64,000 nucleotides of DNA from Streptomyces sp. HNM0575 (GTDB taxonomy: Bacteria; Actinomycetota; Actinomycetes; Streptomycetales; Streptomycetaceae): positions 186,001 through 250,000 of the forward strand of contig NZ_JAASAG010000007.1 of assembly GCF_012726265.1 (NCBI RefSeq). The letters are read 5' to 3'. The notes under the pieces are model-generated. The model saw nothing but the letters and a program-made list of their open reading frames with translations. It ran no database searches and was not told where the DNA came from. The position numbers and the translations under genes were made by a program. This document shows, piece after piece, positions 17,666-25,367 of this stretch. The stretch's first letter is position 1, and each line of letters begins with the position of its first letter.

Positions 17666-19210
17666 TCACTCCGTTCCGTGTCCGGCGATGTCCGCGTACA
17701 GCTCGCGGACCAGCGTGCGCAGCCCGAGATGCTGCTGGTCGGGGTCCGGGACCTGTCCGGTCCCGGCGAGGCGCAGCGCACGTGCCGTGACGACCTCGGG
17801 CGCGGGTGTGCCGTACGGCGACGGGCGGTGGCGCGCGCCGTGTTCGAGCTCGCGGAGCGTGTCGAGGAGTTCGCCGGCGGTCTTGCGCAGTTCGGGGTTC
17901 TGAAGCCTCGTCAGGAGCTGCCGCCATACGCCGCCGTCGTCGTGCCGGCAGACCACGCACACGCGGCATCCGGTCCGCCGCAGCCGGCGGAGGACGTTGA
18001 TGCTCTCGTACGGCTCGGCGGCGAGATCGAGCCCGTACACGCCGATCGTGGGCGACAGCCGTGCCAGCCGGGACAGTCCGCTGCTCCTCGCGGCGTCGTC
18101 CACGGGATCGTGGGAGGTGCTCGACAGGCCGGGCGGTGAGCCGTGCTCCTCGGTCAGCCACTCCAGCAGCGCCCGGCCGTGGCGACCCGGCAGCCCGAGT
18201 CTGGAGGCGATCTCTCCGGCGAGCCGGCCGGCGCCCAGGCCGGTGGCGTCGAGCGCGACGTCCGTGCTCTCCAGGAACTGCCGTACGCGGGCCTCGCGTT
18301 GCCCGACGCCGCCCGTGGCGACCAGCAGCACGCCAGGGCGGGGAAGCGTCGCGTCGGCGGTCAGCCAGCGCTCCAGGCGCCGTTCGAGACGGGAGCCCGA
18401 GGAGCCCGGCGCCGGGGGTCTCTCCCGGGGCGCGGACAGGCTCGCGTCGTGTGCGCGCACGCCCGCGGGCAGGCCCCGCAGCTGCGGAAGGAGATCGACG
18501 ATCCGCTCCACGGGGATCATGTACGAGCGGTGTAACTCCTGTTGGACGCCGCTGCCTTCGGGATCGCCGTAGCGGCTGACGATCATCCCCAGCACCGCGC
18601 CGCCCTCCGCCGCGCCGTCGCCGTCCGGGCCCGAGTCGTCGATCACCGCCGCTCCGCTGAACCCGGGGCGCACCGAGTCGCCGCCGTCCAGCGGATGCAG
18701 TTCGAGCAGCCCCTGCGAGGGTCCCGCCACCTGCGCGTGCAGCCAGAGGCCTCTGTCCCGGTACTCCGGATAGCCGCCGATCCACACCTTCCGCCCCGGA
18801 TAGGGGGTGGCCAGGCTCAGCCGGGCCGGGCGGGCGTGCTCCGGGGTGCGGTCGAGCGCCAGCAGGACGATGTCGCGGTCCTGACCGCCGGGGCCCCGCG
18901 GCTGCCCGCCCTCCGCGGGGCGCGCCGGTACGGGCGGGACGCTGCCGCCGCCCGGCACGTACTCGTACTCGGGGAACTCGACCTGTACGACGGCGTCTTG
19001 GTGCGGCAGCACATGGGCGGACGTGAGCGCCAGGTCCCTGCCGACGAGGATCCCGGCCCCGCGGATCACGGTGCGGGGCGCGTCCTCGCTCTCCCCGGTG
19101 CGGGGCGCGTCCTCGCTCTCCGCCCTGATCCGCAGGCGCCAGCTCGCCCAGGGTGACCGGGGCGATGCGTTGTGTTCGTCCCCCATGCCGCGCGAGGATA
19201 CGTCGGACAT
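17666..19210 (-). CDS. Trypsin-like serine protease with degenerate NTPase-like C-terminus
   Basis: 514 residues. Chymotrypsin-fold domain with full triad: His66 in LTSAHVL, Asp113 in DRDIVLLALD and Ser185 in RPGFSGAAVI. No signal peptide, so it probably acts in the cytoplasm. The C-terminal half contains GVLLVATGGVGQREARVRQFL and other alternating strands (IGVYGLDLA; CRVCVVCRHDDGG), which look like a P-loop NTPase fold without the Walker Lys. An imperfectly needed duplication, ESEDAPRTG then ESEDAPRT, lies at residues 31-47. Start ATG 19210; ATG 19186 is a possible alternative. It heads the kinase cassette and faces a trypsin-co-occurring-domain gene across 70 bases, an arrangement described for bacterial conflict and signalling systems. 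Confidence 0.8.
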   Translation of the reverse strand: MSDVSSRGMGDEHNASPRSPWASWRLRIRAESEDAPRTGESEDAPRTVIRGAGILVGRDLALTSAHVLPHQDAVVQVEFPEYEYVPGGGSVPPVPARPAEGGQPRGPGGQDRDIVLLALDRTPEHARPARLSLATPYPGRKVWIGGYPEYRDRGLWLHAQVAGPSQGLLELHPLDGGDSVRPGFSGAAVIDDSGPDGDGAAEGGAVLGMIVSRYGDPEGSGVQQELHRSYMIPVERIVDLLPQLRGLPAGVRAHDASLSAPRERPPAPGSSGSRLERRLERWLTADATLPRPGVLLVATGGVGQREARVRQFLESTDVALDATGLGAGRLAGEIASRLGLPGRHGRALLEWLTEEHGSPPGLSSTSHDPVDDAARSSGLSRLARLSPTIGVYGLDLAAEPYESINVLRRLRRTGCRVCVVCRHDDGGVWRQLLTRLQNPELRKTAGELLDTLRELEHGARHRPSPYGTPAPEVVTARALRLAGTGQVPDPDQQHLGLRTLVRELYADIAGHGTE

Positions 19211-19280
19211 CGCCCGCCGAACCAGACTTCTGCCGGACGGGCTGCCATGCGGGTCTCAAGTCAGCGGGGAGAGGGACGAG

Positions 19281-19757
19281 TTGGGCGACGGGAACGGGGC
19301 GGACGGTTCGGCGCACGGATCGGGCGACGCCGATCCGGTGCCGCTGGCCGACGCCATCGACGTGGTGCGCAAAGAGCTCACGGAGGCTCAGGAGCGGGCC
19401 ACGGGAAGCGCGTGGCGGTTCGCGGTGGAGAAGGTGACGCTGGAGTTCGCCGTGCAGCTGCGCAAGCAGGGGGACGCGGGCGCCGGGCTGCGGCTCGGCG
19501 TCGTACAGGCGAGGGCGGGCGGCTCGTACGGCAGGGACGACACGCACCGCATCCAGGTCGAGCTGAAGCCGCAGGCGACGGGGGAGGGCGAGCGGGGCGA
19601 ACAGCTCGTGGCCCGCGGCGGATCCGGCTCGGGCACCGGCTCCGGTTTGGGCACGGGCGACGGCTCGGACTCGCGCTCCGGTTCAGGCACCGGCACCGGC
19701 ACCGGTACGGACTCACGCTCCAGCTCGGGCCGGGCCCCGATGCCGGGCGCGGACTGA
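19281..19757 (+). CDS. Trypsin-co-occurring domain 2 (Trypco2-like) protein
   Basis: 158 residues from a TTG at 19281, chosen because GGAGAGGGA lies 4 bases upstream and no other start in frame has such a site. The core domain (about 20-95) begins with PVPLADAIDVVRKELTEAQ, then RFAVEKVTLEFAVQL, and closes with THRIQVELKP; this pattern is that of the small domain repeatedly found beside trypsin-like proteases. The rest is a Gly/Ser/Thr repeat tail. It diverges from the protease gene at 19210, so shared regulation is likely. Known literature treats this domain as a predicted recognition or regulatory partner of the protease; its biochemical role is not established. Confidence 0.75.
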   Translation: MGDGNGADGSAHGSGDADPVPLADAIDVVRKELTEAQERATGSAWRFAVEKVTLEFAVQLRKQGDAGAGLRLGVVQARAGGSYGRDDTHRIQVELKPQATGEGERGEQLVARGGSGSGTGSGLGTGDGSDSRSGSGTGTGTGTDSRSSSGRAPMPGAD

Positions 19758-19858
19758 ACGACGACCGGGCCTGGGCCGGACCCGGCCGGGGGCCCGAACC
19801 GAGGCCGGGCCCCAACCGCGGCCGGGCCTGGACCGCGGCATGTCTGCCGCGGCACGTC

Positions 19859-19911
19859 ACAGGGGCGCCCGCGTGTACGAGCGCCCCTGTTGACGGCCGT
19901 GTGCCGTCAAC
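19859..19911. terminator. Two adjacent hairpins between convergent genes
   Basis: First hairpin: ACAGGGGCGC (19859-19868) pairs with GCGCCCCTGT (19881-19890). Second: GTTGACGGC (19889-19897) pairs with GCCGTCAAC (19903-19911). They lie between the plus-strand Trypco2 gene and the minus-strand TIGR03085 gene, so they fit a bidirectional terminator. No U-tract follows, as is usual in Streptomyces. Confidence 0.75.
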
Positions 19912-19944
19912 CGCCGCTCGCCTGGCGGCAGTCGAGAGTCGTCG

Positions 19945-20577
19945 TCAGAGCCCCAGCTCCGCGTCGTGCGCCCGTGCCACGGCCTCCTTCTCGCCCTCCT
20001 CCTCGACCTTCGCCGCACGCTGCCGCCCCGAGACGTACAGCACCAGCTCGTTGGGCTCGCCGCTGACCGTGACGACCGGTGTGCCCTTGCGGGCCACGGC
20101 GGTCTGGCCGTCGGGGCGGCGGAGCACCAGCCCGACGGGGGACTTGCGGCCGAAGACGCGTGCCATGCTCTCCAGTCGCTTCCACAGCGCGTCCTGGAAG
20201 ACGGAGTCGAGTTCGCGCGGCGTCCAGTCGGGCGCGGCGCGGCGCACGTCCTCGGCGTGCACATAGAACTCGACGGTGTTCGCGGCCTCGTCGACCTGCT
20301 TCAGCGCATACGGGGACATCCGCGGCGGGCCGGTGCGGATGAGCTGGATCAGCTCCTCGTAGGGCTTGGAGGTGAATTCGGCCTGCACGCGCTCCAGTCG
20401 CGGGGCGAGCGCCTTGAGCAGTATCCCGCCGGCCGCGTCGGCGCGGCGCTCGCGCACCACGACGTGCGCGGCGAGGTCGCGGGTCTTCCAGCTCTCGCAC
20501 AGGGTCGGGGCCTCCGGTCCGCTGCTCTCCAGCAGATCCGCCAGGATGAGACGTTCACGCTTGGCATGGGTGGACAT
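19945..20577 (-). CDS. TIGR03085-family metal-binding protein (mycothiol-dependent/DinB-like superfamily)
   Basis: 210 residues; ATG at 20577. N-terminus RLILADLLESSGPEAPTLCESWKTRDLAAHVVVRERR is the conserved opening of this actinobacterial family, in which the Trp-x-x-x-Asp-Leu-x-x-His helix provides a metal ligand. A second helix has NTVEFYVHAEDVRRA, giving His/Glu/Asp candidates for the same metal. The C-terminal domain (GEPNELVLYVSGRQRAAKVE) resembles the SCP2-like tail common in mycothiol-dependent maleylpyruvate isomerase relatives. The reaction is unknown; it stands alone between two terminator-bounded units. Confidence 0.85.
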   Translation of the reverse strand: MSTHAKRERLILADLLESSGPEAPTLCESWKTRDLAAHVVVRERRADAAGGILLKALAPRLERVQAEFTSKPYEELIQLIRTGPPRMSPYALKQVDEAANTVEFYVHAEDVRRAAPDWTPRELDSVFQDALWKRLESMARVFGRKSPVGLVLRRPDGQTAVARKGTPVVTVSGEPNELVLYVSGRQRAAKVEEEGEKEAVARAHDAELGL

Positions 20578-20649
20578 GGGGCCAAGGGTACGGCGGCGGG
20601 GCCGCCGCGGCGCCGATTCGCCGCGTGTGCGGGCCTTGTTGGGGCCCGT

Positions 20650-20714
20650 GTGCGGTTCGCCCGTGCGGTCCGCGTGCGGTTCGCCCGTGCGGTCCGCGTG
20701 TGGTTCGCGTGCGG
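20650..20714. repeat. Tandem 24-bp repeat in the TIGR03085/LysR gap
   Basis: A 24-base unit beginning GTGCGGTTCGCCCGTGCGGT occurs at 20650-20673 and again without change at 20674-20697, followed by a partial third copy (20698-20714). It fills most of the 147-base gap downstream of the LysR gene and upstream of the TIGR03085 gene. Confidence 0.8.
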
Positions 20715-20724
20715 CTCGCGGCGC

Positions 20725-21807
20725 TCAGGCGGGCGGACCGGTGCCGCGGGATGCGCGGTCGCGGTCGAAGAACTCCTCGGCCGCCGTCATGAACGCACGG
20801 GTCACCGAGTACGTACGGCGCTCACGCAGGCACACCGCGAACGCCTCCGTGAAGATGTCGGCGTCGAGGATGCGCAGCATGCGGGTCCGGCGGTCCGGCA
20901 CGTACTCGATGTCGGTGGTGATGCCGACGCCGAACCCCGCGAGCACCGCCTCCCGCACGCCCTCCCGGCACACCTCCAGGGTCACCCGCGGGACGACGCC
21001 GCGTTCCTGGAGCGCCTGCTCCAGGGTGAGCCGGCAGGTTGAGCCCTTCTCGCGCAACACCAGTGCGGCGCCGTCGAGTTCGGCGAGCCCTACGCCGTCG
21101 CGCCCGGCCCACGGATGGTCGTCGCGGCAGAAGAGGACCACGTCCTGCCTGCTGTACGGCAGCGCGTGCAGCCGGCTGTCCAGGGTGGTCTGGCCGACGA
21201 TGCCGACGTCGATCTCCTGCTCGGTGAGTCTGCGTATGACCGTGGCGGAGTTGTCCAGTTGGAGGGTGAGGGTGACGCCGGGGTGCGCCCGGTTGAAGGC
21301 GGACAGCAGCCGCATCACGAAGTACGGCGCCACGCCGCCCACCCGGAGTCCGCCACGCAGCGTGCTGCCCGCCGAGTTGAGCAGCTCCACCGCCTCGCCC
21401 TCCAGCGCGAACAGCTGCCTCGTGATGCTGTACAGGGACTCGCCGAGGTCGGTGAGGCGGACGCTGCGCGGCGTGCGGCGCACCAGTTCCACGCCGTAGT
21501 GCGCTTCGAGCTGGCGCAGCTGGACCGTCACCGTCGGCTGGCTGACGTGCAGCAGCGAGGCCGCCGCCGTGATGCTCCCGGCGACGGCCACGGCGTGGAA
21601 GGAGCGGAGCTGGTTGAAGCTCACATACGGAAGGCCGTTGGCGTTGGGAGGCGCGGGCGGCGATGCGGCCGCCTGCCCGGCGGACTGTCTGCCGGAATTC
21701 CCGCCGGCCTGGCCGCCGTACCGCCCGTCGGCCGGCAGCGCGGCCTGCCGGAGGGCACCGCCGGAGGCGGCGGGAACCGTGGCGGGTACGGAGCCGGACT
21801 CGGACAT
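20725..21807 (-). CDS. LysR-family transcriptional regulator
   Basis: 360 residues from ATG 21807 (GGAG 5 bases upstream favours it over GTG 21819). A 60-residue Ala/Gly/Pro-rich leader precedes the winged helix-turn-helix: SFNQLRSFHAVAVAGSITAAA, then LHVSQPTVTVQLRQLEAHYG. The effector domain follows (VGGVAPYFVMRLLSAFNRAHPGV; IDVGIVGQTTLDSRL; GVREAVLAGFGVGI). It starts 14 bases after the Rieske gene's stop on the same strand, so it is probably the last gene of the kinase-Rieske-LysR unit. A regulator transcribed together with its presumed targets, rather than divergently, is less usual for LysR. Confidence 0.92.
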   Translation of the reverse strand: MSESGSVPATVPAASGGALRQAALPADGRYGGQAGGNSGRQSAGQAAASPPAPPNANGLPYVSFNQLRSFHAVAVAGSITAAASLLHVSQPTVTVQLRQLEAHYGVELVRRTPRSVRLTDLGESLYSITRQLFALEGEAVELLNSAGSTLRGGLRVGGVAPYFVMRLLSAFNRAHPGVTLTLQLDNSATVIRRLTEQEIDVGIVGQTTLDSRLHALPYSRQDVVLFCRDDHPWAGRDGVGLAELDGAALVLREKGSTCRLTLEQALQERGVVPRVTLEVCREGVREAVLAGFGVGITTDIEYVPDRRTRMLRILDADIFTEAFAVCLRERRTYSVTRAFMTAAEEFFDRDRASRGTGPPA

Positions 21808-21821
21808 CAGCTCCGTCACCC

Positions 21822-22211
21822 CTACTCCGAGACGCGGGCCCAGACCTTTCCATCGTCGACCCGCGCCGGATACACGCGCAAGGGCCGCGTAAGCGGCGGG
21901 CCCATGGCCTTGCCCGTCGGCACGTGGAACACGCCCTGGTGGCGCGGGCATTCGACGGTGTCGTCCTGTACGTAGCCCTCGGACAGCGACGCCTCCTGGT
22001 GTGTGCAGCAGTCGTCGGTGACGTAGTAGTCGCCGCCGATGTTGAAGACGGCGTACGCGTGACCGCTGACGGTCACGCACACGACGTCGTCCTCCTCCAC
22101 CTCGGAGGCCTCGGTCAGGGCGTACCAGCCCTCACCGCGCTCTCCGTCCCCGCTCTCTCCGCCCCGGTTCCCTCCGGCTTGCGCCTCGGAGCCCGCTCCG
22201 GTGCCGCTCAT
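21822..22211 (-). CDS. Rieske [2Fe-2S] ferredoxin
   Basis: 129 residues. After a Gly/Glu-rich 25-residue leader the Rieske domain has both cluster motifs: CTHQEASLSEGYV and ECPRHQGVFHVPTG, so the two Cys and two His ligands are present. It belongs to the small soluble ferredoxin type that feeds electrons to dioxygenases and related oxygenases. No partner oxygenase or reductase is directly adjacent; the diiron desaturase at 24088-25089 is the nearest candidate acceptor. Cytoplasmic, no signal peptide. Lies 49 bases after the FGGY kinase gene on the same strand. Confidence 0.9.
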   Translation of the reverse strand: MSGTGAGSEAQAGGNRGGESGDGERGEGWYALTEASEVEEDDVVCVTVSGHAYAVFNIGGDYYVTDDCCTHQEASLSEGYVQDDTVECPRHQGVFHVPTGKAMGPPLTRPLRVYPARVDDGKVWARVSE

Positions 22212-22260
22212 CGCTCTCCTCCTGGCCGTTCGCCCGTTCCCGCCCGTGCCGCCGGGCCGT

Positions 22261-23850
22261 TCAGTCGCTGCCGCCGGCGCCGCTGACGACGCTCGGCTCC
22301 GGGTCGCTGTAGCGGTCGACCAGGGCGTGGTGGCGGCCCATGGCCGGCGCGAGGTCGTCGTACAGCTGTGACCACAGTTCGAAGAAGTCGGCGTACATGG
22401 CGTGGAGTTCGGGGTCGGGCTCGACCACGCCGCGGATCGGGGCGAGGTCCTTCATCGGCTCGCGCATGTCCTCGTACAGCCCGGTGCCGGAGGCGGCGAT
22501 CACGGCGTCGCCGAGCGGCGCGGCCTCGTCCACGTCGGGGATGAGCAGCCGGCGGTTGGTGACGTTCGCGGTGATCTGGTTCCACAGCGCGCTCTTCGTC
22601 GGGCCGCCGTTCAGCACGAGTTCGGGGAAGTCGGCGCCGCCGTCCTCGGCGATGCGCACGTTCGAGTAGAGGTCGAAGGCGACGCCCTCGATCAGCGCCC
22701 TGATCACGTGGGCGCGGCTCGTGAACGGCTGCATCCCGAAGAAGACCCCGCACGCCTTGCCGTTCCAGCGCGGCGAGAGGGAGTTGCCGAGGTACGGCAG
22801 GTACATCAGGCCGTCCGCGCCGGGCGTGATGCGCTCGGCCTGTGCGGTGACGAGGTCGAAGACGTTGCGTCCCATGCGTTCGGCCAGCGCGCTCTCCGGG
22901 TCGGCGAACTTGTCACGGAACCACTTCAGCGACGCCCCGGTGAAGGCCATCGGCGCGTCGAAGAGCGTCATCCCGTCCAGTACGTGGGGCCACTTGAGGA
23001 TGCGGTACTCCTCCGGCAGCTCCTCCCGGGGCACCAGCACACCCAGGTTGGACCCGGTGCCCATCGAGTAGTACGCCTGCCCGTTCACGGTCGCTCCCGC
23101 GCCCAGCGCCGCCGCGCCGATGTCGGTGCCGCCGGCCACGACCGCCGTGCCCTCGTGGAGTCCCGTCTCGCGGGCGGCCTGCGGGGTGACCGTGCCGATG
23201 ACGGTGTCGGAGGGGTGGATGTCCGGATAGATGCCGGGGGAGAGGCCGAGCGCCTCGGTCAGGGAGTGGTCCCAGCGGGAACGGCGGTGCTCGTACGGGT
23301 AGAACAGCCCGGCGTCGCCGTGGTTCATCGCGTACTCGCCGGAGAGCCGGAGCGTGCAGTACCCGGCGGGCGAGAGCAGCTTGTGGACCGCGGAGAAGAC
23401 CTCGGGCTCGTGCTTGCGCAGCCACATCGCCTTGGGCTCGATGAACCAGGGCGCGACGCGGTTGCCGTTGACGGCCTTGATGCGGTCCTCGCCCACCTCC
23501 GCGCGTATCTGCTCGCACTCGCCCTCCGAGCGGCTGTCCATCCAGATCATGGCGCGCCGCAGCGGACGTCCGTCGCGGTCGACGGGGAGGGTGACGCCCA
23601 CGAGGCCCGAGATCGACACCCCCGCCACGTCGGAGGCCGGCCCGGGGTACTGGGCCAGGCAGCGGGTGATGCAGGAGGAGACGGCACGCCAGTAGTCGTC
23701 GGGGTCCTGCTCGGCCCACCCGGGGTGCGGGTGGTGCAGCGGGTGCTCCGCGGCGGCGGAGGCCACGACGCGTCCCTCCGCGGTGTCGAGGATGCAGGCC
23801 TTGACGTTGGTGGTGCCGATGTCGATGCCGAGCGTGAGGTGTCCGGACAA
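22261..23850 (-). CDS. FGGY-family carbohydrate kinase
   Basis: 529 residues. TTG start with GGAG 6 bases upstream. N-terminal ATPase-fold motif LTLGIDIGTTNVKACILD, the sugar-side region HPGWAEQDPDDYW, DSRSEGECEQI, and the C-terminal lobe with GGTDIGAAALGAG and SMGTGSNLGVL. Length and motifs are closest in type to xylulokinase/ribulokinase relatives, but the substrate cannot be named from sequence. No isomerase, aldolase or sugar transporter is beside it, so a catabolic operon is not obvious. The downstream Rieske and LysR genes are on the same strand. Confidence 0.88.
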   Translation of the reverse strand: MSGHLTLGIDIGTTNVKACILDTAEGRVVASAAAEHPLHHPHPGWAEQDPDDYWRAVSSCITRCLAQYPGPASDVAGVSISGLVGVTLPVDRDGRPLRRAMIWMDSRSEGECEQIRAEVGEDRIKAVNGNRVAPWFIEPKAMWLRKHEPEVFSAVHKLLSPAGYCTLRLSGEYAMNHGDAGLFYPYEHRRSRWDHSLTEALGLSPGIYPDIHPSDTVIGTVTPQAARETGLHEGTAVVAGGTDIGAAALGAGATVNGQAYYSMGTGSNLGVLVPREELPEEYRILKWPHVLDGMTLFDAPMAFTGASLKWFRDKFADPESALAERMGRNVFDLVTAQAERITPGADGLMYLPYLGNSLSPRWNGKACGVFFGMQPFTSRAHVIRALIEGVAFDLYSNVRIAEDGGADFPELVLNGGPTKSALWNQITANVTNRRLLIPDVDEAAPLGDAVIAASGTGLYEDMREPMKDLAPIRGVVEPDPELHAMYADFFELWSQLYDDLAPAMGRHHALVDRYSDPEPSVVSGAGGSD

Positions 23851-24047
23851 CGGATGCTCCTTTGCATCACGGAGTTCAGGCGGAGAAGCGGACGCCCCGC
23901 GGTGGGAGTCCCGCGGGGTGGTGCGAGTGGCCGGTCGTCGGGTCGGGAGAACGGGAGAGGCGGGTCGGGAGGAGCGGGTCCGGGAAGCGGCGCGGCGGCG
24001 AGGCCGTGCCGCCGCGCCGCGTGAAGTGCCCGCGCGTGCCGGTGAGT

Positions 24048-24081
24048 CCGGGTGGCCGGCTCCCTCCCGCCGGCCACCCGG
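24048..24081. terminator. Hairpin after the desaturase gene
   Basis: CCGGGTGGCCGGC (24048-24060) pairs perfectly with GCCGGCCACCCGG (24069-24081) around an 8-base loop. It begins 7 bases past the desaturase stop on the minus strand and probably ends that transcript, separating it from the FGGY kinase gene. Confidence 0.75.
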
Positions 24082-24087
24082 GGCCGC

Positions 24088-25089
24088 TCAGCCGGTCACC
24101 GCAGCGGACGTGCTGGTCGGCACCGTCGACCCGGACCCGTTGCCGAGGTTGCCGACGATGTCGCGGTGCGCCCGGACGTAGCCCTTGCTCACCACGTACT
24201 CCCGCTCCTCGGGTGCGCCGGGCAGCGCCCGGTGCAGCCGCCGCAGGTTGTGGAACGGGACGGAGGGCGCGAGGTGGTGCTCCGCATGGAACGGCATGTT
24301 CCAGTACAGGAACCGCACCAGCGGATTGGTCAGCGTGGTCCGCGTATTGGTCAGCGGATCCGCCCCCTCCGCCATGCCCGTGTGCTCTGCCATCCGTACG
24401 AGACGGAGCGCGGGCTCGGCGACGACCCGCGGCAGCAGCCAGAAGGCCAGCAGCTGCACCCAGGTCCCGGTGACCGCGCAGACGGCGCCCACCAGCACGT
24501 ACAGGCCGACCATCAGCCGGGCCTCCAGCAGCACGCGGGGACGTACGGACTCCGGCAGGAAGAACCGCTCACGGTCGTTGAAGCGCCCCGTGCAGCTCCG
24601 GTACAGAGTCCCGACCACCTTCGGCCAGAATTCCATTCCGAAAACCTCGCCCAGATATCCGGAGACGCCGTCCGGCATGGGCACCTGATCGGGATCGCGC
24701 TCGGGGTCCTGTGTGTAGGAATGGTGAGCCGCGTGGCGATAGCGGAAATAAAGCGCGGGCCGCATCATCAGTACGCCGCAGAATGTCGCCACCGCGCTGT
24801 TCAGACGACGGGTGCGGAATGCCGTCCCGTGCGTGCACTCATGCATCGGCGCGAAGAGGAAAACAATCACGGTCCCCTGCGCGAACATCGCGGGGATCAT
24901 CCAGTACGTGCCCCAACTCCACGCGATCAGGCCCGTGGTGACCGCGCCCGTGGCCAGATGCCCGGCCATGTGCCGCAGCGCCGGACCGTTGCGCCGCCGC
25001 TGGAGGCCCTTGAGTTCCTTGCGCGGAAGAGGTGGTTTCACGGGCTTCGCCCACGGGTCCGTTTCGCCGGGCACGGGCATCGGTGTCAT
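24088..25089 (-). CDS. Membrane fatty-acid desaturase
   Basis: 333 residues. ATG at 25089 with GGGAGGAG 8 bases upstream. The three diiron His boxes are complete: HECTHGT, HAAHHS and HAEHH. Membrane segments surround them (TGLIAWSWGTYWMIPAMFA; GLYVLVGAVCAVTGTWVQLLAFWLL). The enzyme class introduces a double bond or related oxidation into acyl chains or other lipids at the cytoplasmic membrane and needs electrons from a ferredoxin; the Rieske protein at 21822 is a plausible but unproven donor. The upstream gap carries a 20-bp tandem repeat and a dyad that may regulate it. Confidence 0.93.
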   Translation of the reverse strand: MTPMPVPGETDPWAKPVKPPLPRKELKGLQRRRNGPALRHMAGHLATGAVTTGLIAWSWGTYWMIPAMFAQGTVIVFLFAPMHECTHGTAFRTRRLNSAVATFCGVLMMRPALYFRYRHAAHHSYTQDPERDPDQVPMPDGVSGYLGEVFGMEFWPKVVGTLYRSCTGRFNDRERFFLPESVRPRVLLEARLMVGLYVLVGAVCAVTGTWVQLLAFWLLPRVVAEPALRLVRMAEHTGMAEGADPLTNTRTTLTNPLVRFLYWNMPFHAEHHLAPSVPFHNLRRLHRALPGAPEEREYVVSKGYVRAHRDIVGNLGNGSGSTVPTSTSAAVTG

Positions 25090-25133
25090 AGGCCGCACTC
25101 CTCCCGTTTTCCATCGCCGGGGTCCACCGCCGA

Positions 25134-25206
25134 ACGATGAGCGTCCTCGCCATACGATGAGCGTCCTCGCCCATACGATGAGTGTCCTCGCCATACGATG
25201 AGCGAA
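25134..25206. repeat. Tandem 20/21-bp repeats upstream of the desaturase
   Basis: ACGATGAGCGTCCTCGCCAT-type units repeat head to tail from about 25134 to 25195, with a fourth truncated copy (ACGATGAGCG) to 25206. Copies differ by a single inserted C and one C-to-T change. They lie 45-117 bases upstream of the desaturase start on its promoter side. Confidence 0.85.
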
Positions 25207-25244
25207 AGGGCCCGCGGTGTCGAATAGAAAAATCAAAGAACCGG

Positions 25245-25261
25245 CATAGATTCGCTCTATG
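25245..25261. promoter_or_regulatory. Dyad CATAGA-n5-TCTATG between desaturase and hisI
   Basis: CATAGAttcgcTCTATG is a perfect 6-bp inverted repeat with a 5-base centre, next to an AT-rich tract (25222-25240) that is unusual in this GC-rich window. Its position between divergent genes makes it a candidate operator or promoter element. Confidence 0.4.
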
Positions 25262-25367
25262 TCCGTTCCGCGGCGGACCGTCCGCAGTGCGGCGCACCGA
25301 TCCTCCGCGCGGTACGGGCGGCGCACCACCTGCACATACGCCCGCGGTATGCGCGAGAATGGGCCCC

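Noticed and set aside
15250..17790. 846-codon plus-strand open frame opposite the PknG-like kinase
   Set aside because: Arg/Gly/Val-rich composition typical of a shadow frame; the minus strand shows all kinase motifs.
22402..24024. 540-codon plus-strand open frame opposite the FGGY kinase
   Set aside because: Shadow frame with no domain; kinase motifs are on the minus strand.
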